A stretch of DNA of 64,000 bases from Methanosarcina siciliae T4/M (GTDB taxonomy: Archaea > Halobacteriota > Methanosarcinia > Methanosarcinales > Methanosarcinaceae): assembly GCF_000970085.1 (NCBI RefSeq), contig NZ_CP009506.1, positions 2,480,001 through 2,544,000 of the forward strand. Reading direction: 5' to 3'. A program made the position numbers and the translations under genes. Of this stretch, positions 44,324 through 52,523 are shown one piece after another. Position 1 is the first letter of the stretch. Every line of letters starts with the position of its first letter. Below the pieces are notes generated by a model. It did not search any database, was not told the origin of the DNA, and saw only the letters and a list, made by a program, of their open reading frames with translations.

Positions 44324-45232
44324 ATGCAGATCGAAATCCTCGGGTGTGAGTCCTTCGGAGCAAGGTCTCTTGCCTGCACTGTAAAGACCGGGAAGAAGAA
44401 TATTTTGATCGATCCGGGAGTTGCCCTCGCTCGCCTGCGTTACGGCTTGCCTCCACACCCCTTAGAAGTTGCAGCTGCCCTCAAAATAAGGAAAAAGATC
44501 CTTCATGCTGCTGGAGGTGCAACGGATATCGTAATCAGCCATTACCACGGGGACCATATGCCCATGAAAGCCGAAGATCCTTATCAACTGCCAGTGGAAG
44601 CCCTTCCTTCTCCGGAAGGTATCCGGTTCTGGTGTAAAGGTCCGGAAAAGATTTCAGGGCTTTCTGCCCGCAGGAGAAAAGAGCTCTTTCACTTTCTGGG
44701 TTTTTCCCTTCCCTCGGCTGAAGGCAGCAGTTTCGATTGCATAAGTTTTTCAAAACCAGTCCCTCACGGGACAAGGGCTAAGGGTTTTGGCACTGTAATG
44801 ATGACCAGGGTCTGTGAAGGCGATGAGGTATTTGTCCACAGCTCGGATATCCAGCTCCTGGACAGGGAAGCTGTGCTTGAGGTACTTGCCTTGAAGCCAA
44901 CAGTAGTTTTCTCTTCAGGCCCACCGCTCTACCTTTTCCACCATGTCCCTGAAGCTTCAGAAGAGGCATTTGAAAATGCTCTGCTGCTTGCCAGAAACGT
45001 TGAAACTCTGATCCTGGACCACCATCTCTTGAGGTCGCTTGAAGGTTACAGGTGGTTAAAAAAACTGGCAGGAAAAGTTGAAAGCACAGTCCTGTGTGCT
45101 GCAGCGTTCATGGGAAGGGAGCCGGAACTGCTTGAAGCTAGGAGAAAAATACTCTATGAAAAAATGCCTGTACCCGGGGGCTGGTATGAAGCCTATGCAA
45201 AGGGGGATACAGGACTTGAGGAAAATCTTTAA
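44324..45232 (+). CDS. UPF0282 metallo-beta-lactamase-fold protein
   Basis: A 302-residue protein of UPF0282, an archaeal branch of the metallo-beta-lactamase fold. The metal motif HYHGDHMP (H73, H75, D77, H78) is intact, with an early LIDPGVALARLR and later VFVHSSDIQ and LILDHHLLR providing further ligands. Substrate unknown; relatives hydrolyse phosphodiester or ester bonds. It follows dinB after 122 nt and converges tightly with the FilR1 regulator (5 nt between stops). Confidence 0.92.
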   Translation: MQIEILGCESFGARSLACTVKTGKKNILIDPGVALARLRYGLPPHPLEVAAALKIRKKILHAAGGATDIVISHYHGDHMPMKAEDPYQLPVEALPSPEGIRFWCKGPEKISGLSARRRKELFHFLGFSLPSAEGSSFDCISFSKPVPHGTRAKGFGTVMMTRVCEGDEVFVHSSDIQLLDREAVLEVLALKPTVVFSSGPPLYLFHHVPEASEEAFENALLLARNVETLILDHHLLRSLEGYRWLKKLAGKVESTVLCAAAFMGREPELLEARRKILYEKMPVPGGWYEAYAKGDTGLEENL

Positions 45233-45237
45233 ACCAT

Positions 45238-46074
45238 TCAGGGAGCTTTTTTTCCTGTTTTTTCAGGGCTTACTGCTGCGTAGCTGTCAATATTCTGAAC
45301 TTCCTCTGAACTTTTTTCGTAGTAGTCATAAAGTTCTTTGCCCCAGAAAATAGCTCCGGGTTCAAAGCTCATCAGGTATTTTCGGTCAAAGGCGGAGTCC
45401 TTAGGGAAAAGAGCTATTTCCATGAAACTGTCTGCCGCCACAATAGTTGGAAACATTTCACATTCTTTGCAAACCAGGATTTTACTATTCTCCATTTCAA
45501 GAAAATGCCTGGTTTGTTCCCTGTAATCATTCTCAAACCATCTTCTAAGGATTGATTCGGGAAGAGTCAGGGATACCAAGATACCTTTTTTGGCAAGTTC
45601 AAGATAAAATGAAGGAAAGAGGGGATGAAAATAAGAAATGAGCGCTCTTAACTCCTTTGCTTCTTCAGCATTTTTTACAAATTCGGGAATCATTTCGAAC
45701 ATATGTTCTATCTGGGGTTCAATTGTAATGCAGTGCCCCAGTTCGCCTATTCGGTGCAGGAGGAATGGTGGGATTTTGCTTAGATCCCTATCAGCCAAGT
45801 AATCCGCATTTTCTTCCAGCACATTAATGGTATCCAGAAGGGGTTTCATTTTTTCGGTGATGATTTTTCCGATATCGCTAAGCCTGTAAATGTCCTTTTC
45901 CTGGACTAAAAGGTGTTTTTCTCTGAGCATTTTTATCTGGGGCTGGACGGAGGTTGCACTTGCTTTAAGTTTTTTCTTAATTGTATTGATGTCATTTGGT
46001 CCATTAAGTAGCAGGAGAAGTACATTTTTTCTTTTTTCTGAGAGAAAAATAAGGTTAATTAAAGAGTCTTCCAT
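45238..46074 (-). CDS. FilR1-family (PF08350) regulator, copy 1
   Basis: A 278-residue regulator: an N-terminal winged helix (FLSEKRKNVLLLLLNGPNDI, then IKMLREKHLLVQEKDIYRLS) and a C-terminal FilR1/DUF1724 effector domain with YFHPLFPSFYLELAKKG and a terminal FEPGAIFWGKELYDYY. Members of this family in Methanosarcina include the Msr proteins controlling methyltransferase operons. AGGTG ahead of ATG at 46074 fixes the start. The paralogue is at 56872; mtbC-mtbB lies 2.4 kb away, so a role in methylamine gene control is a reasonable inference. Confidence 0.88.
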   Translation of the reverse strand: MEDSLINLIFLSEKRKNVLLLLLNGPNDINTIKKKLKASATSVQPQIKMLREKHLLVQEKDIYRLSDIGKIITEKMKPLLDTINVLEENADYLADRDLSKIPPFLLHRIGELGHCITIEPQIEHMFEMIPEFVKNAEEAKELRALISYFHPLFPSFYLELAKKGILVSLTLPESILRRWFENDYREQTRHFLEMENSKILVCKECEMFPTIVAADSFMEIALFPKDSAFDRKYLMSFEPGAIFWGKELYDYYEKSSEEVQNIDSYAAVSPEKTGKKAP

Positions 46075-46696
46075 ATTATGCACCTGAATCGGACAACTAC
46101 AGTCTTTAGTCGGCACTTTTGATAGTATCTTTCAATAAGAATGTGATAATCAGGTATGTAGTATTATCAGACATGTAGTATTATCAGACCTCCGACAGAT
46201 GATTGAGTCTGTAAGGGCCAGAGTACTTTAACCAACCGTCTGCGCCAAATCATCGTATACTTACTATAAAGCACACATTTATATATTTTATACAACCTAT
46301 TTTATTAATTCTCATATATATTTTCTTATATCTTATAAATAGCGTTCGTTATATTGATTTATTCCTTACAACTGGTTTTTTTAACTGAATTTTTCCAGAT
46401 CAAACAGAATAACCGAGGCTCTTAACTTCAAACACTTTTTTTCGACCCATGGATAACTACCAGGAGCCATACCAGCCTGTCTGAGGCCGGGTAAAAAGAA
46501 GCATAAACAGCAGCATAAATGAAATGAAAAAATGTTAATATGACAAACGAAGTTGTAAGGATCAGATTGATCAAAGGTCAGATTGATCAAAGGTCAAATC
46601 GATCAAGGATCAGATCAATCTATACGTTATCACCTTTAATGCATTAATCCTCTTGAGCAAAACCCATCGCTAACGCCATAACCCGATTATAGCCAC
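46075..46696. other. Repeat-rich intergenic region
   Basis: About 620 nt without a supported gene. It holds a 17-nt tandem pair ATGTAGTATTATCAGAC (46156-46189) upstream of the regulator and a 16-nt unit around GGTCAGATTGATCAAA in three to four imperfect copies at 46559-46620. A minus-strand frame at 46381-46590 lacks a ribosome binding site. TATA-like tracts near 46276-46335 probably serve the FilR1 gene. Confidence 0.6.
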
Positions 46697-47578
46697 TTAT
46701 TTTTCAGGCTTTTTGAGCTTTTCGGTTATGTCTTCGATAAGACCCTGGAAATTGGTCGCCTGACCGTCCTGGTTGCGCTGTATAAAGGTTTTTTCTTCCA
46801 CCCATCGGACTTCTCCGCTCTTTGTAAGAATGCGGTACTGACGGTTGAACTCTTTACCTCCTTCTTCACAGTTTTCCTCAAGTTCGAGTTCCACAAGGAG
46901 GAGGTCTTCGGGGTGAATTATTTTTCCATAGAGGACTCTCCCTGAAATGAAATCTTCAGGAGTGTATCCGAACTGCCGGACATTCTCGGATACATAGAGC
47001 GTGGGCCAGTATTTTTCGGCCTTCCAGAGAAAACCCACAATCGAACTGTTGTTGATCACTGTCTCCAGCGCCCTCTGCCGATCAAGCAGAGCTTTTTGTT
47101 TTTCCATGAGGGCTTTCTGGCTCTCAAGAGCATCATGCAGGGCTTTTTCGTTTTTGATCTCAGAGGTAATGTCCCTGATTATGGCCTGAAAATTGACCAC
47201 GTTTCTTCTTTCATCGCGTTGTATAAAGGTCTTTTCTTCCACCCATCGGATCTCCCCGTTTCCAGTCAGTACCCTATATCGGTTGACAAAATCGTCTTTT
47301 CCGCTTTCACAGCATTTGGTGAGTTCTTTTCTTACCCGGTTTATGTCTTCGGAATGGACTATGTTTGCATACATTATCCTGCCTGTAAGAAAATCCTCTG
47401 CATTGTACCCTAGCTGGGTTACGTTTTCCGAGACGTAGTTGGCAGGCCAGTTCTCTTCCGGGGTCCAGAGGAAAACCATGATAGGACTGTTATTGATCAC
47501 GGTTTCCAGAATCCGCTGCCTTTCGAGTGCTTCATCAAGTATAAGTTCGTCGCTTTCAGCTACCTGATTAAATCCCAT
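46697..47578 (-). CDS. Protein made of two PAS domains only
   Basis: A 293-residue cytoplasmic sensor with two tandem PAS-PAC units (about 25-145 and 170-287) joined by a Gln/Lys/Ala-rich coiled coil (ALESQKALMEKQKALLDRQR). Each PAS contains INNSxxxxFLWxxExxWPxxYVSENV and EVRWVEEKTFIQR-like segments, nearly identical to the PAS domains of the kinases at 52524 and 57741. There is no kinase, cyclase or DNA-binding domain. It may act as a sensory partner to those kinases or as a remnant of a larger gene; the former is favoured by its clean N-terminus. Confidence 0.85.
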   Translation of the reverse strand: MGFNQVAESDELILDEALERQRILETVINNSPIMVFLWTPEENWPANYVSENVTQLGYNAEDFLTGRIMYANIVHSEDINRVRKELTKCCESGKDDFVNRYRVLTGNGEIRWVEEKTFIQRDERRNVVNFQAIIRDITSEIKNEKALHDALESQKALMEKQKALLDRQRALETVINNSSIVGFLWKAEKYWPTLYVSENVRQFGYTPEDFISGRVLYGKIIHPEDLLLVELELEENCEEGGKEFNRQYRILTKSGEVRWVEEKTFIQRNQDGQATNFQGLIEDITEKLKKPEK

Positions 47579-47784
47579 ATTATCCCTTATCCTCCAAAGC
47601 CTTTTAAATCCAGAATCCTTAACAGCTAAGGTGAAAATGTATTTATAAAACCCTCAAGTAATATATAATATATTTTGACATCTTATAAAATAATGTCTTT
47701 TTTAACAGGGGGAGTGTTCTGGATTTTAAGGTCCCGGCAGAAGACGGCAAGAATGCCGACGCAGAAGAAGAGTTCCCAGGGGAT

Positions 47785-48147
47785 ATGCCCGATAATATCA
47801 CCCCGAAAGCTAGGGAAATATATGGAAGGTATTTCGGGATCTGCAGTTCCTACCACCACCTTAAAGCCTGTGTCTGCAAAACCTGCCCCTCTTATCCTGG
47901 CGGTACAGGCATGTTCTGTTCCCGGGGCAACAGCGAAAAGGTAAGAAAAAAAGAGGGCTGTCTCTGTGAAACATGTGCTCTTTTCAAAAAGTTCCGACTT
48001 GAGGGGGAATATTTCTGCCGGCCCGGAGAGAGCATGGAAGTTTTTGAAGGCCCCAGTTTCCCTTTGAATATCTGTACAAATTTCCATACCAGTGCCGGAA
48101 AAATAAGGGTCTGTGTACTGGATGAACGAACTGTAAATTTGAGGTAA
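47785..48147 (+). CDS. DUF2769-type Cys-rich protein
   Basis: A 120-residue protein with cysteine blocks CVCKTCPSYPG...FCSRG and CLCETCALFKKF...YFCRPG, the twofold pattern of DUF2769 proteins, abundant in Methanosarcina and likely metal binding. The frame is open upstream for 22 further codons to a CTG at 47719 preceded by AGGGGGAG; that start would add VLDFKVPAEDGKNADAEEEF, of normal composition. ATG 47785 is the conservative choice. No partner known. Confidence 0.75.
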   Translation: MPDNITPKAREIYGRYFGICSSYHHLKACVCKTCPSYPGGTGMFCSRGNSEKVRKKEGCLCETCALFKKFRLEGEYFCRPGESMEVFEGPSFPLNICTNFHTSAGKIRVCVLDERTVNLR

Positions 48148-48396
48148 ATAACTAAACAAATACAGGTTTTTTGAATTAACCCTCATGTAATCAAACCCGA
48201 TTTTTAATTTCTGAGCTTATTTTCAGTCCTGTTTTTTTTCGATTCTCGTTTTTTCTAGTGTTGAAAATTTTAGTGCTCTTAAAAAAACTTATTCTTTAAT
48301 CCTTTACCTGAGAACCTGTCATTTACATTCTGGCCTTTCCTGCGCTTTTGGGGAGTTCCGGTTCCATCCTGTTAAGAAAAAATGTCATAGGCTGGG

Positions 48397-48405
48397 CTAT
48401 ATAAT
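48397..48405 (+). promoter_or_regulatory. Probable TATA box of mtbCB
   Basis: CTATATAAT lies 91 nt before the mtbC ATG, implying a leader of about 65 nt. A second AT-rich stretch (CTATATACTG TATAAT at 48411-48426) overlaps it. Confidence 0.5.
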
Positions 48406-48495
48406 TTTACCTATATACTGTATAATGTCAGACTCAAGCTTCAGTAACAGTTTTTGAATACTGAGGAAGACTCTTACGAACATTGGAGGTTAAAA

Positions 48496-49140
48496 ATGGC
48501 AACTAAAGAAGAACTTATTCAGGAGCTTTCGGATACAGTAATCTCCTGTAAAAAAGATGCAGTACTTGCTGCAGTTGAGAAAGCAAAGCAGGTTATGGAG
48601 CCTTCAGAAATTATTGAAAAAGGGCTTTCTGCTGGTATGAACCAGGTAGGAGTTTTGTTTGAGAGGGGAAAACTCTTCCTGCCCCATGTTATGATGGCAG
48701 CCGATGCAATGACAGCAGGCGTCAAGGTTCTTGAAGCTGATCTCCCCGCAGGAGCCGAGACAAAAAAGCTTGGTGTTGTCGTAAACGGAACCGTTGAAGG
48801 CGACGTGCACGACATAGGGAAGTCTATCGTCTCAACCATGCTGCAGTCTGCTGGTTTTGAAGTCCATGACATAGGCAGGGACGTACCTATTAAGAATTTT
48901 GTTGAGAAAGCAAAAAATGTCAATGCAAACATGATAGGGCTTTCTGCTCTCATGACTACCACGCTTCCGGGACAGAGAGAGGTTATCGAGCTTCTGAAAG
49001 AAGAGGGGCTGAGAGACAAAATAAAAGTCATGGTCGGTGGCGCCCCTGCAACTCAGGCCTGGGCAAACAAAATAGGTGCTGACTGCTACGCTGAAAACGC
49101 AAGTGAAGCAGTGGCAAAGGCAAAAGAAATGCTTCTCTGA
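48496..49140 (+). CDS. mtbC: Dimethylamine corrinoid protein
   Basis: A 214-residue corrinoid protein that accepts the methyl group from dimethylamine via MtbB and hands it to MtbA for coenzyme M methylation. The N-terminal four-helix cap (1-90) is followed by the B12-binding domain with EGDVHDIGKSI, where H105 is the lower cobalt ligand, then GLSALMTTT (149-157) and GGAPAT (181-186). GGAGGT six nt before the ATG sets the start; an upstream in-frame codon is rejected. mtbB follows 19 nt later, so the two are one operon. Distinction from MtmC and MttC rests on the partner gene. Confidence 0.95.
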   Translation: MATKEELIQELSDTVISCKKDAVLAAVEKAKQVMEPSEIIEKGLSAGMNQVGVLFERGKLFLPHVMMAADAMTAGVKVLEADLPAGAETKKLGVVVNGTVEGDVHDIGKSIVSTMLQSAGFEVHDIGRDVPIKNFVEKAKNVNANMIGLSALMTTTLPGQREVIELLKEEGLRDKIKVMVGGAPATQAWANKIGADCYAENASEAVAKAKEMLL

Positions 49141-49159
49141 ACCCCGATGGAGGAAAAAA

Positions 49160-50563
49160 ATGGCAACTGAATATGCTTTAAGAATGGGAGACGGGAAAAG
49201 AGTCTTCCTGACAAAAGAAAAAATCCTGGAGGAACTTGAGGCAGGAATGGCGAATGCCTCAGACCTTGGTGAAATTCCTGATCTTAGTGCCGATGAGATT
49301 GACGAGCTTGCAGAAATCCTTATGATGCCCGGGAAGGCCGTGAGTGTCGAACAGGGTATGGAAGTCCCGGTTACCCACGACATCGGTACCATCCGGCTAG
49401 ACGGGGACCAGGGCAACAGCGGGGTAGGAATCCCTTCCAGCCGGCTTGTAGGCTGCATGACGCATGAAAGGGCATTTGGCGCCGACACTATGGAACTCGG
49501 TCACATCGACTACAGTTTCAAGCCGGTAAAACCCGTGATCTCAAACGAGTGCCAGGCAATGGAAATCTGCCAGCAGAACATGATTGTTCCCCTTTTCTAT
49601 GGTGCAATGCCGAATATGGGCCTTTACTACACTCCTGACGGGCCCTTCGAAAACCCCGGCGATCTCATGAAGGCTTTCAAGATCCCGGAAGCCTGGGAGT
49701 CCATGGAACATGCCGCAGAGCACCTGACAAGGGACACTGTCTGGATCATGCAGAAGCTTTTTGCTTCCGGCACAGATGGGGTTAACTTCGACACAATAGC
49801 TGCAGCAGGCGACGGAGACTTTTACGGAACTCTGCACGCAATCGAAGCTCTGAGAAAGGAGTTCCCTGATATGTACATCGAAGCCGGCATGGCAGGCGAG
49901 ATGGTACTCGGGATGCACGGAAACCTTCAGTACGACGGCGTGACCCTTGCCGGGCTCTGGCCGCACCAGCAGGCTCCTCTTGTTGCAAAAGCCGGAGCAA
50001 ACGTTTTCGGCCCTGTGTGTAACACCAACACCAGCAAGACTTCTGCCTGGAACCTTGCTCGTTCAGTTAGCTTCATGAAGGCAGCTGTTCAGGCTTCTCC
50101 TATCCCCTGTCACGTCGACATGGGTATGGGTGTGGGCGGAATCCCAATGCTTGAAACGCCTCCGATTGATGCCGTTACAAGGGCAAGCAAGGCAATGGTC
50201 GAAGTTGCCGGCGTCGACGGCATATAGATCGGAGTCGGCGACCCTATGGGTATGCCGATTTCCCACATAATGGCTTCCGGAATGACCGGAATCAGGGCTG
50301 CAGGCGACCTTGTTGCAAGGATGCAGTTCTCAAAGAACATGCGCATCGGAGAGGCAAAAGAATACGTGGCAAAGAAGCTTAACGTTGACACGATGGACCT
50401 CGTAGACGAGCACGTTATGCGCGAACTCAGAGAAGAGCTCGACATCGGTGTCATCACCTCCGTACCCGGAGCTGCAAAGGGCATTGCTGCGAAAATGAAT
50501 ATCGAAAAGCTGCTCGGAATCAAAATCAATTCCTGTGAGACGTTTAGAAGACAGATACGATAA
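49160..50563 (+). CDS. mtbB: Dimethylamine methyltransferase with pyrrolysine (UAG 356)
   Basis: The frame from ATG 49160 (ATGGAGG ribosome binding site upstream) reaches TAG at 50225-50227 and continues in the same frame, without any other stop, to TAA at 50561. Full length is 467 residues with the amber codon as residue 356, which matches the pyrrolysine position of MtbB. The sequence around it (VEVAGVDGI-UAG-IGVGDPMGMPISH) is continuous TIM-barrel protein. Pyrrolysine binds and activates dimethylamine in the active site for methyl transfer to the MtbC corrinoid. The pyl genes are not in this window. Confidence 0.97.
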
Positions 50564-50837
50564 ACACAGACAAGAAAAAACCGAACATAGCCGTATTTGC
50601 ACAAAAAATGCTAAAAAAGGATGGAGATCAGGATCTTTCTTTTCCCTCTGAATTTTTGGGAAAGGAGTGGATTTTTTTCAGACTGTACCGCAGCTAATGG
50701 CTTGCGCAGCTTCACAATCAAGGTCCTGACCTCCTCCGACTTCTCCTGCTTGCAGGTATTGCAGGCTTATCCATACTGTAAGAGCTGTGCGAATTTTCAG
50801 GTTATGAAAGCAAATAACCAATGGAGTGTGTGTTGAA

Positions 50838-52283
50838 ATGAGCGACGATAATATTGAAACCGGAGGGCTTCAGCGAACAATTGACTGGAAGCAGGGGCTT
50901 GCAATTGCTCTAGGGGTTCCTGTGCTGATCCTTCCTTCTATCGGCTATTTTGCAAGTTATGTCTGGGCTTTTGCTATAATTGTGTGGGCACTTTCTGTCT
51001 TCCAGGGTTTCATGCAGAACTTTGCTTACGGCGAACTTGCAACAATGTTCCCCAAAGCTTCCGGACTGCCCGGGTATGCCCAGAGCGTGTTCGGGGCAAA
51101 AGACGGAAATAAGCGTTATGACAGAAGCAAACTGCTCGGAGGTTTCAGTGCCTGGAGCTACTGGTTTGCCTGGAATCCCGTGCTTGCTATCTTTTCAATT
51201 CTTATTGGAAGCTACCTCAAAGGGCTTGTCCCCGCCTTTGCAGGTATACCTGATCTGGCTCTTTACCTGGCGTCCGGTGCGACTGTATTTTTGTTCCTGA
51301 TCCTTGTCAACTACCGCGGGCTTTCAGGGGGAGCAACACTTGGATATATCCTTGCAGTGCTTTCGCTTGCCCCGCTTATAATTATCTCCCTGGCACCTTT
51401 CGTAACCGGGCACTTTGAGCTCAGCAATATTACAGGCGCCTGGCTTCCTACCGACTGGAGCTGGGATCTTAATCATATCCTTATCCTGCTCGGGCTCATG
51501 GCAATGGCTCAGTGGAGCGCCTGTGCCTGGGAAACCGCAGCCATATACGGGCCCGAGTACAGGCAGCCCAGGTCTGATGTGCCCAAAGCCCTCTTTATTT
51601 GTGGGGCTATCTGCCTTCTGACCTTTATCCTTGTCCAGGCAGCCTGTACGGGTACCCTGGGCATCGATGGAATTCTGGCCGAGCCCTTTTCGCCAATGCT
51701 TCCCCTGGCTCAGATGACCCTGGGCCCCATTGGAGGGTCTCTTACCATCCTCATGCTGATTGCGGCAATGGTCCTTATCATCCAGACAGCTTTCCTGGGA
51801 GCTTCAAGAGCTATGTATTCAATGGCTGAAGAAGGGAATCTGCCGACGTTTTTCGGAAAGATGAACGCCCACGGAACCCCTGTCAATGCAATGATTGTCA
51901 TTGCTCTCTTTAACATGGGTTTCATCTTCCTCGGGACGCCTGCAGCTATCCTGGCAGCTTCGGCAATCGGATATGTCTGCGCTAACGGGATCAGCCTTTT
52001 TGCATATGTGAAAGCGAAGTTCGATCCCCGCTTTTCAGGGCTTGAAAGACCCTTCAAAGCTCCGGGGGGCTGGCAGTATGTTGCTGCGTTTTTCGGGTTC
52101 TTTAACCTGCCTCTCTGTCTGGTGGGAGTAGTTTATCTCAATAGCCTTGAGGTCGGATGGACCTCCACAATAGTCGGTTTCGTTGTGCTCGCCCTCTATA
52201 TTCCTCTCTGGTTCTATTCCCAGAATGAAAACCCGATAAAGATAGAAAAAGAAAAACCAGCACCGGACAAAAGCACAACATGA
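50838..52283 (+). CDS. APC-family permease, probable methylamine transporter
   Basis: A 481-residue transporter of the amino acid-polyamine-cation superfamily with about twelve membrane helices; GLAIALGVPVLILPSIGYFA and NFAYGELATMFPKASGLPGY are the family's helix 1 and helix 2 regions. It lies 274 nt behind mtbB on the same strand. Permeases of this type accompany methylamine methyltransferase genes in Methanosarcina, so dimethylamine uptake is likely. ATG 50838 is used; a GTG at 50826 overlaps the ribosome binding site. Confidence 0.88.
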   Translation: MSDDNIETGGLQRTIDWKQGLAIALGVPVLILPSIGYFASYVWAFAIIVWALSVFQGFMQNFAYGELATMFPKASGLPGYAQSVFGAKDGNKRYDRSKLLGGFSAWSYWFAWNPVLAIFSILIGSYLKGLVPAFAGIPDLALYLASGATVFLFLILVNYRGLSGGATLGYILAVLSLAPLIIISLAPFVTGHFELSNITGAWLPTDWSWDLNHILILLGLMAMAQWSACAWETAAIYGPEYRQPRSDVPKALFICGAICLLTFILVQAACTGTLGIDGILAEPFSPMLPLAQMTLGPIGGSLTILMLIAAMVLIIQTAFLGASRAMYSMAEEGNLPTFFGKMNAHGTPVNAMIVIALFNMGFIFLGTPAAILAASAIGYVCANGISLFAYVKAKFDPRFSGLERPFKAPGGWQYVAAFFGFFNLPLCLVGVVYLNSLEVGWTSTIVGFVVLALYIPLWFYSQNENPIKIEKEKPAPDKSTT

Positions 52284-52523
52284 GTTATAAGGGTGCAGAA
52301 ACTATCCTGCATTCCTTCTTTTTATCTTATCCTATTTTTAGATATGTTTTAAGGCGTTTTTTAGTAGTTTTTAAATATTTTAATTGCTCATAGAAATTGT
52401 TTATAATAATCCGGTAGTACCTGATTTTTCCGGAGGTTAAGAGCAGATCTTTTTTCGGGGCACAAAAGTAATTTTCCCCTGTTAGGCAGCTAAAAAGAAG
52501 GAAACAAAAAATGAGGATTAACA

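Noticed and set aside
46381..46590. Minus-strand frame of 69 codons
   Set aside because: No ribosome binding site, odd composition and overlap with repeat DNA.
49160..50227. mtbB as a gene ending at TAG with a separate small gene after it
   Set aside because: The downstream part is in the same frame, has no ribosome binding site and completes the MtbB barrel; codon 356 is the known pyrrolysine position.
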